64,000 nt of DNA from Forficula auricularia. Its lineage: Eukaryota > Arthropoda > Insecta > Dermaptera > Forficulidae. The translations under genes and the position numbers were made by a program. The notes beneath the pieces were generated by a model. The model worked only from the letters and a program-made list of their open reading frames with translations. It did no database searches and was not told the DNA's origin. The stretch is from NCBI GenBank assembly GCA_024734495.1, contig JALMQS010000128.1, positions 19,471,573 to 19,535,572 of the forward strand. Direction: 5' to 3'. Of the stretch, positions 43,259-53,415 are shown piece after piece. How positions within the stretch are numbered: position 1 is the first letter of the stretch; each line of letters starts with the position of its first letter.

Positions 43259-43980
43259 GAGTTAGAAAACTGAATATAAATTAGAAAAATGTTTACAAGT
43301 AATAATTTTTTGGAAATAGGTATGGTGAGGAAAAGTGAGGGGGAGAGGAAGACGTAAGTACTGAGAATTAATATTTCTAGAAAGATGAAAAACAAGTGGG
43401 TTTTTTAACAGTAGGTATAGAAATATATTTGTTGCAGTGAAAACCCGTTTTTAGTAAGAACGGTTTCTTGTTAGTTAAAAATCGTTTCACTGAATACCTT
43501 TGTGATAACTAGAATTTACTGATTTTAGTTCAGTTTGTTTCAAATGTCTAGAATCTTCATTTTTGATCTTCCGCCTCATTTTGGGTGTTTATTTTCAAAA
43601 TGTTTTAAACAAAAATGTCAAAAATTACATTCTCTACAACTTTGATTCTAAATTTTGACATTTTCGTTTAAAAAATTTTGAAAATAAACACCCAAAATGA
43701 GGCGGAAGGTCAAAAAGTAACATTCTAGACTTTTGAATCAAACTCAACCAACATCAGTAAATTTTAGTTGCCACAAAGATATTCACTGAAAAGCGTTTTA
43801 ATTAGTAAGAACACGTTCTTACTAAATAAAAAGCGGGTTTTTACTTCAACATATATAAGTACCTGGATTTATAAAAGAACAGAAAGGTACAAGAAAATTT
43901 ACTGTTATCTTAATATTAAACGATGGGCTAACAACCCGAAATATATCGAAATCAAAACTCACTTTTGTTTTATTTTAATA

Positions 43981-45231
43981 GGTGAAGTAAAAAGTTCTGA
44001 GCCTTTTTTCTCTTTATTTTGACAATAAAATTAACCAAGTTAGGATTTTCCGATTTAGAGCAAATATGCGCCTTTTTGTTCGATAGCTTTTGTACTTTTT
44101 GAAGGCAATCTCATAATTCCGGGATTGAAGAAGTCCCTCGTCCCTATTGATGAAAAACTTGACCAGCTCATTTTCACAAGCCTCTCTTGAGGCCAGTTTT
44201 GTACCATCAAGAAAATTTTGCAAATGCTTGAAAAGGTGATAATTGCTTTGTGCCAGGTCTGGGCTATATGGCGGGTGCAATATATACCTCCCATTCAATC
44301 TCTTGGAGCTTCTGGCGCGTCGTTAAAAATGTGTGCGGCCTGGCGTCCACTTGATGGAACACAACAACCTTCCTATTGGCCAATTCTAGCCGCTTATCGT
44401 CGATCGCCTGCTTCAATCTGGTCAGTTGTTGACGAATTGAGTGATTGGTCCGATGGGAGCACCTCATAGTGGGTGATTCCCTTCCAATCCCACCAAACAC
44501 ACACATCTTGGCCGTTAATCTGGGCTTGGCGATCGTTTGGGCTGGCTCACCGCGCTTGAACCATGATCTTTTTGCCTGTTGTTCTCGTATGTAACCCATT
44601 TTTTATCGACAGTCACCATGGGGATCATCGCCATCGCCATCGCCATCGATTCAACAAAAAATCGCAGGCATCAATTCGGCCAAAAGTTTCTTTTGTGTCA
44701 ATTCGTGTGGCATCCATACATCGAGCTTCTTCTTGAGACCAGCCTTATGCAAATGGTTCCAAATGGTTTTCTGGCTAATCTTCAGTTTCTGGGCAATGGA
44801 ATAAGTGCTCGCATGCTGGTCCGACTCGACAATTTCCATGATTTTATCCACATTTTCGAGGATTGGCCTACCAGAGAGTGTCTCATTTTCGAAGTCCATA
44901 TTACCAGAACGGAATCTTTGGAACCACCGCTTTACTGGTGCTTTCGATACTGTATTGGGTCCATAAACAGCACAAATTTTTTTGGCCGCCTGCTCCGCTT
45001 TTTCTCTTCGGTCGTAGTGGTACTGAATAATGAATCGAATTTTTTTTACCTCATTTTGGAACGCTCTAACACACAACTGGCTTCTCCAATCACAAAACTG
45101 TCAAATAACTTTTTTAAAGCGTTATGTCACCTTTAAATCTCAAAAAGAATGACCAGATGCGACTTATACATCGTGAGATGTGGTTCATTAAAGCCATTTA
45201 AAGGAAAAGGCTCAGAACTTTTTACTTCACC
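43981..45231 (-). mobile_element. Second mariner, different subfamily, full-length but dead
   Basis: Terminal inverted repeats GGTGAAGTAAAAAGTTCTGA (left) and the same, inverted, at the right end; length 1.25 kb. It is inserted in the right arm of the ribozyme-bearing foldback. Confidence 0.9.
44014..45076 (-). pseudogene. Mariner transposase (mellifera/irritans-like), disrupted
   Basis: Frame 1 (45076-44651) encodes the paired DNA-binding domain: FIIQYHYDRREKAEQAAKK, VYGPNTVSKAPVKRWFQRF, SGRPI, then KISQKTIWNHLHKAG and KKKLDVWMPHELTQK. Near 44640 a GATGGC repeat has expanded. Later pieces in other frames give DKKWVTYENN, KRSWFKRGEPAQTIAKP, VFHQVDARPHT, LHPPYSPDLAQSNYHLF and KLASREACENELVKFF. 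Two of the three catalytic aspartates are lost (HHDNA has become HQVDA; SDYHLF has become SNYHLF), in addition to frameshifts. The wording is close to the SETMAR-type mariner lineage widespread in insects and differs from the mariner at 23914. Confidence 0.88.
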
Positions 45232-45262
45232 CATTATTTTATGTGAAGCCCACCTTGCAATT

Positions 45263-45502
45263 AATTTTCCTTTTTTTTTTTTTATTATAATAAAATTTAT
45301 AATATTTGGTATAATATTTAAGTTTATTTAAAAGTTCGAACCGAATAAATATTACATCTAAATTGTATCATATTTTTCTTTCATTGATTTCGAAATGATT
45401 AAATATATATCGATATGTTGATTTATTTAATAGTAATATATTGATTTATTAGAAGTGCAACGAATCAAATAAATTATTTCAAATTAAGTTTGTAAAATGT
45501 AG
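45263..45502. other. AT-rich DNA, no gene seen
   Basis: No recognisable feature. Confidence 0.4.
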
Positions 45503-45645
45503 TACCTGCGCGAGTCACGGGTAGAGTACAGGGTGCCAGAAGACAGCGCCCCTCCTCCCCGAGGGCCATGACTTCTGGGTTGTCATGTGTCGTCCGTCGA
45601 GATCTCATCTCGACCCCTGAAATTACCAATAAATAAATACGGAAT
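45503..45645 (+). repeat. GC-rich LINE-like 3' tail with (AATA)n end
   Basis: A sharply GC-rich block (CCTGCGCGAGTCACGGGTAG to CATCTCGACCCCTGAAATTA) ends in AATAAATAAATA. This resembles the 3' end of an R1/I-type LINE, but no protein similarity is clear. Confidence 0.4.
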
Positions 45646-45675
45646 ATTTTCGAACAATGTGTGTAATCTATATCT

Positions 45676-45888
45676 ATAATATATCATTCAAACTTAAGTG
45701 ATGAAATATATGTTGGTAATACAAAACAGAGACTCAGTAACAGAATATATCAACATAAATACTCCATGAGAAATAATAACATCTTTCACTCTGCTATGAC
45801 AAAATATGCAATAGAGTCAAGCCATGATATAAGAGAAGAAAACTTTGAAATCCTTCCAGAGAATAACACCTATAAGAGGTTTATATAA
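45676..45888 (+). pseudogene. GIY-YIG endonuclease fragment of a Penelope-like element
   Basis: A 71-codon frame reads IIYHSNLSDEIYVGNTKQRL, SNRIYQHKYS, IFHSAMTKYAIES-SHDI, then EILPENNTYKRFI and a stop. The spacing of IYH (GIY motif), YVGNT (YIG motif), R-L-NRI-QHK, the SA...AIE..H block and the final acidic-Y-KR is what I know of the C-terminal GIY-YIG domain of Penelope-like retroelements, which nicks DNA for their insertion. The reverse transcriptase that should precede it was not found upstream and the frame ends before the usual C-terminus, so it is a fragment. It is the only Penelope protein evidence in the window and lies 400 bp from a hammerhead-bearing foldback. Confidence 0.7.
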
Positions 45889-46084
45889 AAATAAGTTTGA
45901 CTCAAAATTAAACACCCAATTTTAGTTCAAACTCAGCGGGCAATCGTGTATTTTACATAATTTATATTGAATCAAATTGAGCTAGTATGGAACTTAAAAA
46001 AAATAAATATCCTGCATCCTACATCCTACATATATTACAAATCCGAATGTTCCCATGTTTGTGTGTCCATTTTAAAAGTCTGAT

Positions 46085-46475
46085 AGATGGCGTTTAGGAG
46101 AGCTTTTTTTTAAATTTGCCATTTATTTTTAATATTGTAAATTGAGTCCTTTGTATTATACTAATGTTTGACTCGCTGGCAATTCCCCAGATCTGACAAG
46201 AATATGTCCAAATTGGTTTAAGAATTGATTTGTATAGCAGTACCTTAGATTTTAATGCCAATTGGGAATTTTTCCCAAGAAACCTCAATTCCCAAAAAGA
46301 CTCAATCCAAAATACTAAGAAATATCGTCAACGCTCCATGGTATGTCACCAATGCTAGCATACACAACGACCTTATCATTCCATCGGTCAGAAAAGTCAT
46401 CTCTGATCAGTATAAAAAATATATAAAAAAATTGAAAAATCATTCGAATTCATCAGCCATCACTCTTTTGGACAA
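46085..46475. pseudogene. Jockey-like RT relic with 5' inversion
   Basis: The minus strand (about 46300-46150) encodes LALKSKVLLYKSILKPIW, TYSCQIWGIASESNISIIQ; the plus strand (46287-46475) continues the same protein: TQSKILRNIVNAPWYVTN, SIHNDLIIPSVRKVIS and SSAITLLDNS. The two halves align side by side with residues about 437-483 and 480-536 of the intact RT at 32661 but lie head to head. Such a 5' inversion is the signature of twin priming during LINE integration. Stops and short length show it is dead. Confidence 0.78.
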
Positions 46476-46691
46476 CAGTTTAAATTTTTTTATTTTTTTT
46501 ATTTTGTTTATTGGGCCTCCGAGGAGCGAGCCGCCTCTTACAAAGATAAAAGTTCATTACACAAACTTCACACTTTCAGCTTCAGAACAAATAAATTCAG
46601 ATTCAGAGCGGGTGGATGAGAGTGCCAGGATTAATCCTGACTCACATTTCACATACCTTTTTTTTTTTTTTTTTGTATTTACAATTAATAA

Positions 46692-47090
46692 TCATACGCC
46701 ACCCGCTCTATATGTTCTTCTGCTGAAAGTGTAAAAATTAAGTAGAGATCCCCTCATCGCCCTATATGTCAAATTGTTTATTGTTTTTTGGGATATACCC
46801 AGGGCGATGAGGGACTCCACCGCTTTATGCCACCACACTCCCTTCCACGAGAGTGTGTTGGCCTCGGCCCTGACCGAGCCCTCCACGACGCCAAATCGCT
46901 CCGCAATATTGTCCCCCAGACTGGAGTTGCCCCTATATTTTTCTATTTTGTTTCGGTGGGCAACACCCAGTCCTGCAAGCGCGGAGACGATCTGGACGTC
47001 CAAAATACACACCACTCCCGACGCATCCTTTGCCTCTAAGAAGACTTTAAAAATACCACATTTTGGACACGGAAGAACGTTCTGCCACAT
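46692..47090 (-). pseudogene. R2-like LINE, restriction-like endonuclease C-terminus
   Basis: 132 codons on the minus strand: CPKCGIFKVFLEAKD, VCILDVQIVSALAGLGVAHR, NKIEKYRGNSSL, then TLSWKGVWWHKAVESL, ALGISQKTI and MRGSLLNFYTFSRRT. The LDVQ segment followed by AHRNK-xxY, and LSWKGVW...S...LG...GS...F, match in my reading the C-terminal restriction-like endonuclease region of R2-type site-specific LINEs; the D of LDVQ would be catalytic. R2 elements normally sit in 28S rDNA, but no rDNA flanks this copy, so it is a truncated stray copy or a related non-rDNA lineage. The minus-strand A run at 46659-46674 may mark its 3' end. The RT part is missing. Confidence 0.62.
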
Positions 47091-47103
47091 ACAGCTGGAC
47101 TAA

Positions 47104-47505
47104 TAAATTTAATTGAGGGATCCTTCACTTGAAAAATAACCTCTTAAGTGTGTGAATGGGACATAATTGTGTTGCTTAAATGTATAAATTTTATAAATTT
47201 TACTTATAGTCAAAATTTTATTGACTGATTGTAAAAATTCTCATTAAATAAAAAAAAAAAAAAAAAAAATATTTTAAATTGATAAAGTAAAATAAGAAAG
47301 GATTAAATTATTTTTTAAATATTATCTATTAATTATTAAAATGTTAAATTTGGACTATCATTTTTGCTTTAATTAAATAACATTTGTTTTAGGTTAAAAC
47401 ATTTGTTTATTAAACAGAGCTTTTGACATCTCTCTTAGAGAGAAAAATTTAAGTGTTGGCAACAGTGGAAACAGCCCCAGCCTTTTACAAAAAAATTATA
47501 TAATA
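47104..47505. other. AT-rich DNA, no gene seen
   Basis: No recognisable feature; 47250-47270 is a long A run. Confidence 0.45.
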
Positions 47506-47507
47506 AA

Positions 47508-47847
47508 ATAATAGAATTTTCCGATGCCGATACAAATTTAAGAACTCTCGAAAAATTTGTAACATTTTGCCCTAAAGCAAAAAAGATAGTTCTATCTCGC
47601 CCACAACAACATGTAGGTAATTGAGAATCTATTGAAATTTCCAATGCTCACGGAAATAGAAATAAGTTCTCAAGATCCCTATTTTTATACAGAACTCACT
47701 AATTTATTAAAGATAGTTGGTCATAAAATTAGAAAATTGATTTTAAATTATAATTTCCCTGCCGACGCAAACATTTTGGAGGAGTTGTGCCCCAAATTAG
47801 TTTACTTTGAAGTTGATAGAAAAATCTTAATAACTTATAACTTATAA
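47508..47847 (+). pseudogene. LRR-like host protein fragment (copy a)
   Basis: 47512-47611 reads FSDADTNLRTLEKFVTFCPK, AKKIVLSRPQQH, bounded by an AG and a GT (GTAGGTAAT). 47632-47847 reads FPMLTEIEIS, SQDPYFYTELTNLLKIVGH, IRKLILNYNF, NILEELCPKLVYFEVD. The recurring LEKF..FCPK-KKIVL and LEELCPKLVYFE strings resemble leucine-rich repeats of F-box/LRR-type proteins. It may be exons of a gene or, more likely given the second damaged copy, a decaying duplicate. No start codon or complete gene model can be given. Confidence 0.5.
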
Positions 47848-47869
47848 ATAGCTTTAATTCGTTCAAAAC

Positions 47870-48046
47870 ATGTATTTGAGAATCCATGGAAATTTCCAAT
47901 GCTCACCTAAATAGTATTAGATTCTCAAGATCTCTATTTTGCTACAGAACTCATTAATTTATCAAAGATAATTTGTAACCAAACTAAAATTTTGATTTTA
48001 CATTTTGATTTCCCTGACGATCCAAACATTTTGGAGGACTTTTAAG
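47870..48046 (+). pseudogene. LRR-like fragment, duplicated and damaged (copy b)
   Basis: WKFPMLT, a stop, then SQDLYFATELINLSKI, KILILHFDFPDDPNILEDF and a stop parallel the copy at 47632-47800, about 255 bp upstream. The duplication is direct. Confidence 0.6.
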
Positions 48047-48099
48047 GAGTTAGGTGTTGGTTCTAGGTGAAACATTTTAATATAATAATACAACTTGAG

Positions 48100-48752
48100 C
48101 AAGATGCGAGGTAGGTTTCTTTGACTTTGACTCCTGATGATGGGCTCACCCCCGAAATATATCGAATTCAAAACTCAATTTTGATTTATTTCTTTTTTTG
48201 TGAAACCTTCAAAAATTAAAATTCTAGCCCTTTCGACCAAACTCAACCAAATTTTATATACATATTCTATGGACCCCAAGAAAGCTAGAAATACAAAAAA
48301 TAACCACCCAAAATTGTGGGGGGAGGGGAGGGTTAAAATTGAAAATTCCAGCCCTTTTGACCAAATTTTGTATAGGTACATATTCTGTGGAAGGCTAGAA
48401 ATGAAAAAAACTAACCAAATTTTGTATACATAGTTTGGTGGAAAGGGCTAGAATTTTCATTATTCACCCTTTCCCCTCCCCCCCCATTTTGGGTGGTTAA
48501 TTTTTGAATTTCTAGCCTTCTTGGGGTCCACAGAATTTGTTTACAAAATTTGATTGAATTTGGTCGAAAGGGCTTGTATTTCCATTTTTTACCCCTCCCC
48601 CTCTTTTTTCGTCTGATATAATATTTAAAACACATTAAAAAAAATTAATGTTCTTTTCAAAAATATATTTAGTTTTTTTCTAGTTAAATTTTTTCATTTT
48701 TTATACCACTTCAAAATGTGGTAGAACGTTATGCCCCACTTTGTATTTATAT
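48100..48752. repeat. Ribozyme motif plus inverted C-run minisatellite
   Basis: A subfamily C hammerhead unit (48108-48200) abuts minus-strand minisatellite units (48215-48400) which are mirrored by plus-strand units (48425-48610), and then an arm shared with 16480-16575 (GTTCTTTTCAAAAA, TTTTTTCTAGTTAAATTTTT) ending near GCCCCACTTTGTATTT. Confidence 0.7.
48134..48163 (+). ncRNA. Hammerhead-type ribozyme motif, subfamily C
   Basis: CTGATGA (the canonical form), extra T, stem II GGG-CTCA-CCC, two extra C, then GAAATATATC (48154-48163). Helix I can form between TTTGACTC and GAATTCAAA with a small internal loop. Helix III AUAUAU is self-complementary. The unpaired C residues before GAAA weaken the prediction. 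Confidence 0.58.
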
Positions 48753-48840
48753 CCTTACAGCCAACACGAAAATGTGTCCTCAGGATCATTTGCCTTTGAG
48801 GGGGCGAAATTAGAAATTTTTTAAAAATATAAAAATTCTA

Positions 48841-48975
48841 GGGAGGTTTCACAAAAATAAAAGACAAGGTGCTTATTAGCATATCTCAATATATTATAAC
48901 ATTATTTCGGGGTACGAGCCATATTCAGAAGTTCATAGAGAAAACTTGTCTTTTATTTTTATGAAACCTACCTAG
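48841..48975. repeat. Foldback with degenerate hammerhead motif
   Basis: AGGTTTCACAAAAATAAAAG-ACAAG and the inverse CTTGTCTTTTATTTTTATGA-AACCT are the arms. On the minus strand CTGAATA-TGGCTCGTACCCC-GAAATAATG is visible: G8 of the core has become T, so it is likely dead. Same subfamily as 20419-20530. Confidence 0.65.
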
Positions 48976-49053
48976 AATTTTTATAATTGTAGTAGATTGA
49001 AGGATTCAGCCAAAGCAAGGATCCATTGGGTCCAATAAAATTCCTAGAATAAA

Positions 49054-49088
49054 GACGTTTCGGCCTGAATTTCTCGGGCCATCTTCAG
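49054..49088 (-). ncRNA. Hammerhead-type ribozyme motif, subfamily B
   Basis: Minus strand: CTGAAGA, extra T, GGCC-CGAGAAATTCA-GGCC, GAAACGTC. Helix I pairs AATAAG with TTTATT. The core is intact. Confidence 0.68.
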
Positions 49089-49236
49089 CTTATTGAGAAT
49101 TATACACATATTATTATACCATAAGTACATGTGATTGTTCCTGGTTTTGTCTACAATAAGAAATTTTTATTTAGTTTTATACTGTAGGTCCCAAGATGCA
49201 GATCTCTGAAACCGAGGAACAATGATTCCCAAGAAA

Positions 49237-49271
49237 CTAAAGATGGCCGGATAAATTCAGGACGAAACGTC
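49237..49271 (+). ncRNA. Mutated hammerhead-type motif, subfamily B
   Basis: CTAAAGA replaces CTGAAGA (the essential G5 is lost) and stem II is imperfect, while GAAACGTC is kept. Confidence 0.5.
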
Positions 49272-49814
49272 TTTATTCTGGGAATTTTATTGGACCCGGT
49301 GCATCCTTGCTTTGGCTGAATAACTCCTTCAACCCACTATAAATATTTTAATATTTAAGCCACACGTTTTTTTAAATAATTAAAAATGTTTATTATTATA
49401 CTAGTATTAAATTCAAGTTATTTTTTGTGTACCAGGTGGGCCATTTTCTATTTATCTATTATCTTAGCCTCTAGGGAAATTAAAGAGAACAGTCTTGAAA
49501 TAATGGTTATATCCATCCCGACTAATAATACTGTATATATGTTTAAATTTTTTATTTATCTATTTTGTTTCATTATTCATTTTTCAATTAAAAAAAAGAA
49601 AACAGTATCTACATTCTTTTTGAGACATAGTGTATTAATGAATAAAAAACAATACCACTAATTGTGATTGAATTGATTAACAATCCTGACAAATGTGATT
49701 CGGGCTCGCAACTAATACATTTAATAAAATTTATTATGATTAACAAATTCTTAATGAAGTTTAGTTTAAGAAGATTTTCTTAACTGCTCCCTTTCTCCGA
49801 ATCAATATTATAAT

Positions 49815-50610
49815 TATTATCTACTCTTATTAAACGAGCAAAAATTGTATATATATTTGTATCTTAGTTCTATTTTGAAAACGGCTCTACCGATTTTGAT
49901 GAAATTCACGGGTTACAGAGTTTTTGGGTTGACAATTTGATCTGTCACGGTCTCATCTTCGACAAAATTGTTTTTGATGGTTTTTTTTGTAAACAAATTA
50001 ATCATTCTCAGGTAGAAAAATGGCAATCTTGGGCTTTTAAAAAAGGTTACTCTTTTACTTTTGTACCCAGACAGACACTTGGTTGGGTTAATTCATTGTT
50101 CTCAAAGAAATATAGTGATTGTGGTTTTTAACATATTTTGTTCTCCCTAAACGTTAGAATTATTAATAAACGTTTTATAATTGTTTTTATAAAGAACCTT
50201 ATTTATTTAATAGAATAAAAAATAATCAAGAATTTATTTAAAAATATCTTTCGCATAAGAAGGTTTCAATTTTCTGAAAAAATAACACATTTTGATAGGT
50301 TTTATTTATTGACAATTGGATGAATAAATCAAAATGAATCATGTGGTTGAATCAAAACAGGTGCAGGAGGTGGGTGCAATGGTGGGGTATCCGGGGGTAG
50401 GGCGAGGTTTCGGAGGTGGGGTCGAGCGGGGTGGGGGTGGGGGTACAGTGGGCGAATACTATATATATTTGTATTTTTCTTAATTTGAAAGCTCCTCTCA
50501 AATAAAAATCGACATTTTTATCAGAATTTTAAATTAAAATAAAGCTTTTAACTGAAGGAAAAAGTTACCGAGCATCGCTCGGTGCCTCCAGGTACTTATT
50601 TATTATTTGA
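49815..50610 (+). mobile_element. Helitron-like repeat, second copy
   Basis: It runs from CTCTTATTAAACGAGCAAAA, through ACCGATTTTGATGAAATTCA and a G-rich tract (50355-50450), to the hairpin ACCGAGCATCGCTCGGT and GCCTCCAGGTACT. It is an inverted equivalent of 14563-15815. The hairpin about 12 bases from the end recalls Helitron 3' ends. The 64-codon frame at 49937 is unexplained. Confidence 0.45.
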
Positions 50611-50984
50611 AAAAGAACAATATTCCCCTTTACTGCTCTGGAATCGATTCTTAGGAATACAATTAAGTACGAGTTAACAATAGCTAGGCTTAGACCAATG
50701 GACTACGAGGAGGCTCTTTGTGAGAGTTTGGATTAGTCATTTTATGTCGTTATTACTATTCCCCCCTCCCTCCCAGTCCGTCTACAAGCAGCTAAATTAT
50801 TATATCTTGAAAAATTAATTATGATATCAATCAAATTCGTTCTTATGGTATTTTCATTGATAAGAAGCGAATGAGTGAATTTATTAAATGATTTAAGAAC
50901 TATTATTTAAGGAGGTTCTTCAGGTACTTAGATAGTCAAACGAGTGTCGCTGCAGACTTTCTATTGACTAAAGTTGTCATTTTT

Positions 50985-51200
50985 TTTGTTTTTAATTTTA
51001 TTAAACCAATTATTTTACATGAATTAATGTATGCATTGTATTTGAGCTTCGACTCCGGAGATTACTTCTCGACCATCGACTGTCCTTAATCATCTTTTTT
51101 AGTCCTTGTTTTTAATAAGAAAAAACTAATTAAATAAAAAAACCTCTTTTCCGATAATTATTTCAATTCCATATTTCCCTCATTCTCCCTCCAATCCTAT
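50985..51200 (-). repeat. Poly(A)-tailed retroposon, family P (copy c)
   Basis: It matches 12820 and 15240 through CTTCGACTCCGGAGATTACT and AACCTCTTTTCCGATAATTA. Confidence 0.72.
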
Positions 51201-53315
51201 TTCACTAAAGTTGTCATGAATTCGTCAAAGTAAATACATCAAAATAATATATTGTGACAAATTGGACTTACAAAACTTAAATAAGTAAGTTTTGTTTCGC
51301 CCGATTTGCGCTCTAACTTACCAATTGCCACACTCTCCCTCAATATTGACTATTCGACAATATTGAGCAAGTTGTAGCAACTGATTAGTTTACGAGCAGA
51401 TGTAACTCAGGGAGAGTATCGAAAAATATAAAGACAAGATTAGTCCTCTAAAAGGGCTAATCTTATTAAAGTCGCAATGCTGAAATTTAAGGTGGTAAAT
51501 TGGTGATCTGCTTCGCTAAGTGTTACGACTTTAATCGCCTAAGATGTTGTTTCCCGACCTGACCTACTCGCTGGTTAAACTTCCTATTGGATGTGAGGAT
51601 ACTATGCCTGAAATGACTTAAGCTATAATCCGGTTGTTGTTGTTGTTGCAAAGAAGCGATAAGATAAACACCGCAAAAATTCAAAAAAAAATCGCCTGAA
51701 TGAGAGTGACAAAATTACCTGCGATCGGATGCTGAAAGAAAAGCTTAATTGTAATGGACTCTGGTTTATTTCAAAAAAACAAATTCAAATGAGTTAATTA
51801 AAATTTATGAAATTAGTTTTATTGATATTACTAAAAAGGTTTCTTTTGTTTGTTTATAATTAATAGCATTTAATTTCTTTCGTGAAAATTAATAAATTAA
51901 ACAAAAGGTTAATCTTTATGAAATTACGATAAATTGATTTGTTTGTTATAATTGAGTTGTATTTAATTTTTCTTAAATAAAAAACTTAGTTTGAAATTAA
52001 TAATAAAATTTAAAGTTCAAATTTCTTCTATTAAGTTTTGACAATTTTAATACAATGATTATTTATTTTACTTCTAATTTTTATATCAACAAATTCGAAT
52101 TACTTATTTTGTTTATAAACAAATATTATCAAGTGTTTTATATTTATCAAATTTAATAAATTATAATGACTTATTTCTTTTAATTAGACTTATTATTTAC
52201 TTGTTATGTTTATTTATATTTTAATTTAATTTATAACAATTCAGGTTCATATATTTGGCTTATTATTATTAATTATTATTGGTTTGTTTAACTAAAGAAA
52301 CATAAAATATATTGGTCATCTGACTTGATTTGTTGTTTTCAAGTTCCGAGAAATTTGATTCTAATGTTTACTTATTATATTAAAAGAAATGATTTTTATT
52401 TTATTTATTTTTTTTCTTTATATAATTAATTTTATATCAATAAAATTAGCTGAAATAGGCTTGTCGCCCCAAACACATGTGGGAAATTAATTTATCCCCT
52501 TTAATAAGGGTAGGTTATTTAAATATTAAGTTACTTTATTATTAATATTTTTTATGGAAAATATAAATTAAATTATTTTTTTAAAATTTGAATATCTCTT
52601 AGATACAGATGTTGTTTTGGCTCCTTCAAGATTTCCGGGTCATCCGTCTGTACCATGCGTGATTGTGACTATATTTCCAATCTAGCTAGTCAGCTGATTA
52701 GAGGAGAGCTTCCTTATCCCTCTTCAGGGGAACCGGGCACTTCACTGAAATCAAATGTTCAAGAGTGGGCGGTATCAGTGACGCTAGTTTATAATTACTA
52801 TTTAGCAATCCGCTGGTTAATTAGATCAGATACCCTAGATTATTAATGTGGGACGCCATTTTGACTCTGTTCTAGGATTTCAAGAAAATTTATATTAATT
52901 AAATTGATAGAAAATTTACTGAATTTAAATTATTGATTAATTATATAAAATTAATTCTGTGTTTTGGCTCGATACCCATTCAAACTAATATATTGTGTTC
53001 ATATTTACTTTTATCTTTATTTAAAGCTACTTCCGGAAACCAACATAATTGTATTAATTTCTTTAATTATACCTCCAATTATAGGCTATTCATTAACATA
53101 TCATTTACAACTTAATAATTAATTTCAAATGGATTATTGACGTGAACCGGGTAAATTGTTGATTTTATTCAATCCGACTCTAGGCTTACTTATGGTAAGT
53201 TAGTACCTTAGGGTCAAGATTGTGCTCTCTGCCTATTATAATTTAATAGTTAATTAAGTTCATTCATCAAAGAATGTACCAAGTACTTATCTATTCGAAT
53301 CACTGCGTCCGGAAC
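51201..53315. other. Unassigned DNA up to the gap, possibly LTR-element internal or LTR sequence
   Basis: 51201-51720 and 52600-52860 have gene-like GC levels but no frame or motif I recognise; the rest is very AT-rich. (GTTGTT)n is at 51635-51650. Since the gag-like or unknown frame and LTR of an LTR retrotransposon lie just past the gap, part of this may belong to the same element. Confidence 0.35.
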
Positions 53316-53415
53316 NNNNNNNNNNNNNNNNNNNNNNNNNNNNNNNNNNNNNNNNNNNNNNNNNNNNNNNNNNNNNNNNNNNNNNNNNNNNNNNNNNNNN
53401 NNNNNNNNNNNNNNN
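53316..53415. other. Assembly gap, 100 N
   Basis: Exactly 100 N, a placeholder of unknown true size. It breaks an LTR retrotransposon. Confidence 0.98.

Larger units (their letters stand above)
43183..45262. mobile_element. Large ribozyme-bearing foldback invaded by mariner
   Basis: The left arm from AGGTGGGTTTCACATAAAAT runs inward through a hammerhead core (43228-43258), AGTAAGAACGG-type sequence and GGTGTTTATTTTCAAAAT to a centre near 43640. The right arm mirrors this to about 43980, is cut by the mariner at 43981-45231, and resumes as ATTTTATGTGAAGCCCACCT. Without the mariner the palindrome is about 830 bp. Confidence 0.82.
48985..49345. repeat. Ribozyme-bearing palindrome, subfamily B
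   Basis: GTAGATTGAAGGATTCAGCC at the left and GGCTGAATAACTCCTTCAAC-CCACTA at the right are the outer arms; GGTCCAATAAAATTCC and its inverse follow. Both arms carry a hammerhead unit, on opposite strands. It is homologous to 13360-13740. Confidence 0.82.

Noticed and set aside
43768..44022. 84-codon plus-strand protein
   Set aside because: It spans the foldback arm and the mariner end; an artefact of the junction.
52851..52870. Primer-binding-site-like TGGCGTCCCACAT on the minus strand
   Set aside because: It resembles LTR-retrotransposon primer sites, but no LTR end could be defined next to it.
52130..53260. Mitochondrial insertion (TAGATCAGATACCCTAGATTATTAA recalls 12S rRNA)
   Set aside because: The flanking sequence does not continue as a mitochondrial rRNA in my reading, so a NUMT is not supported.
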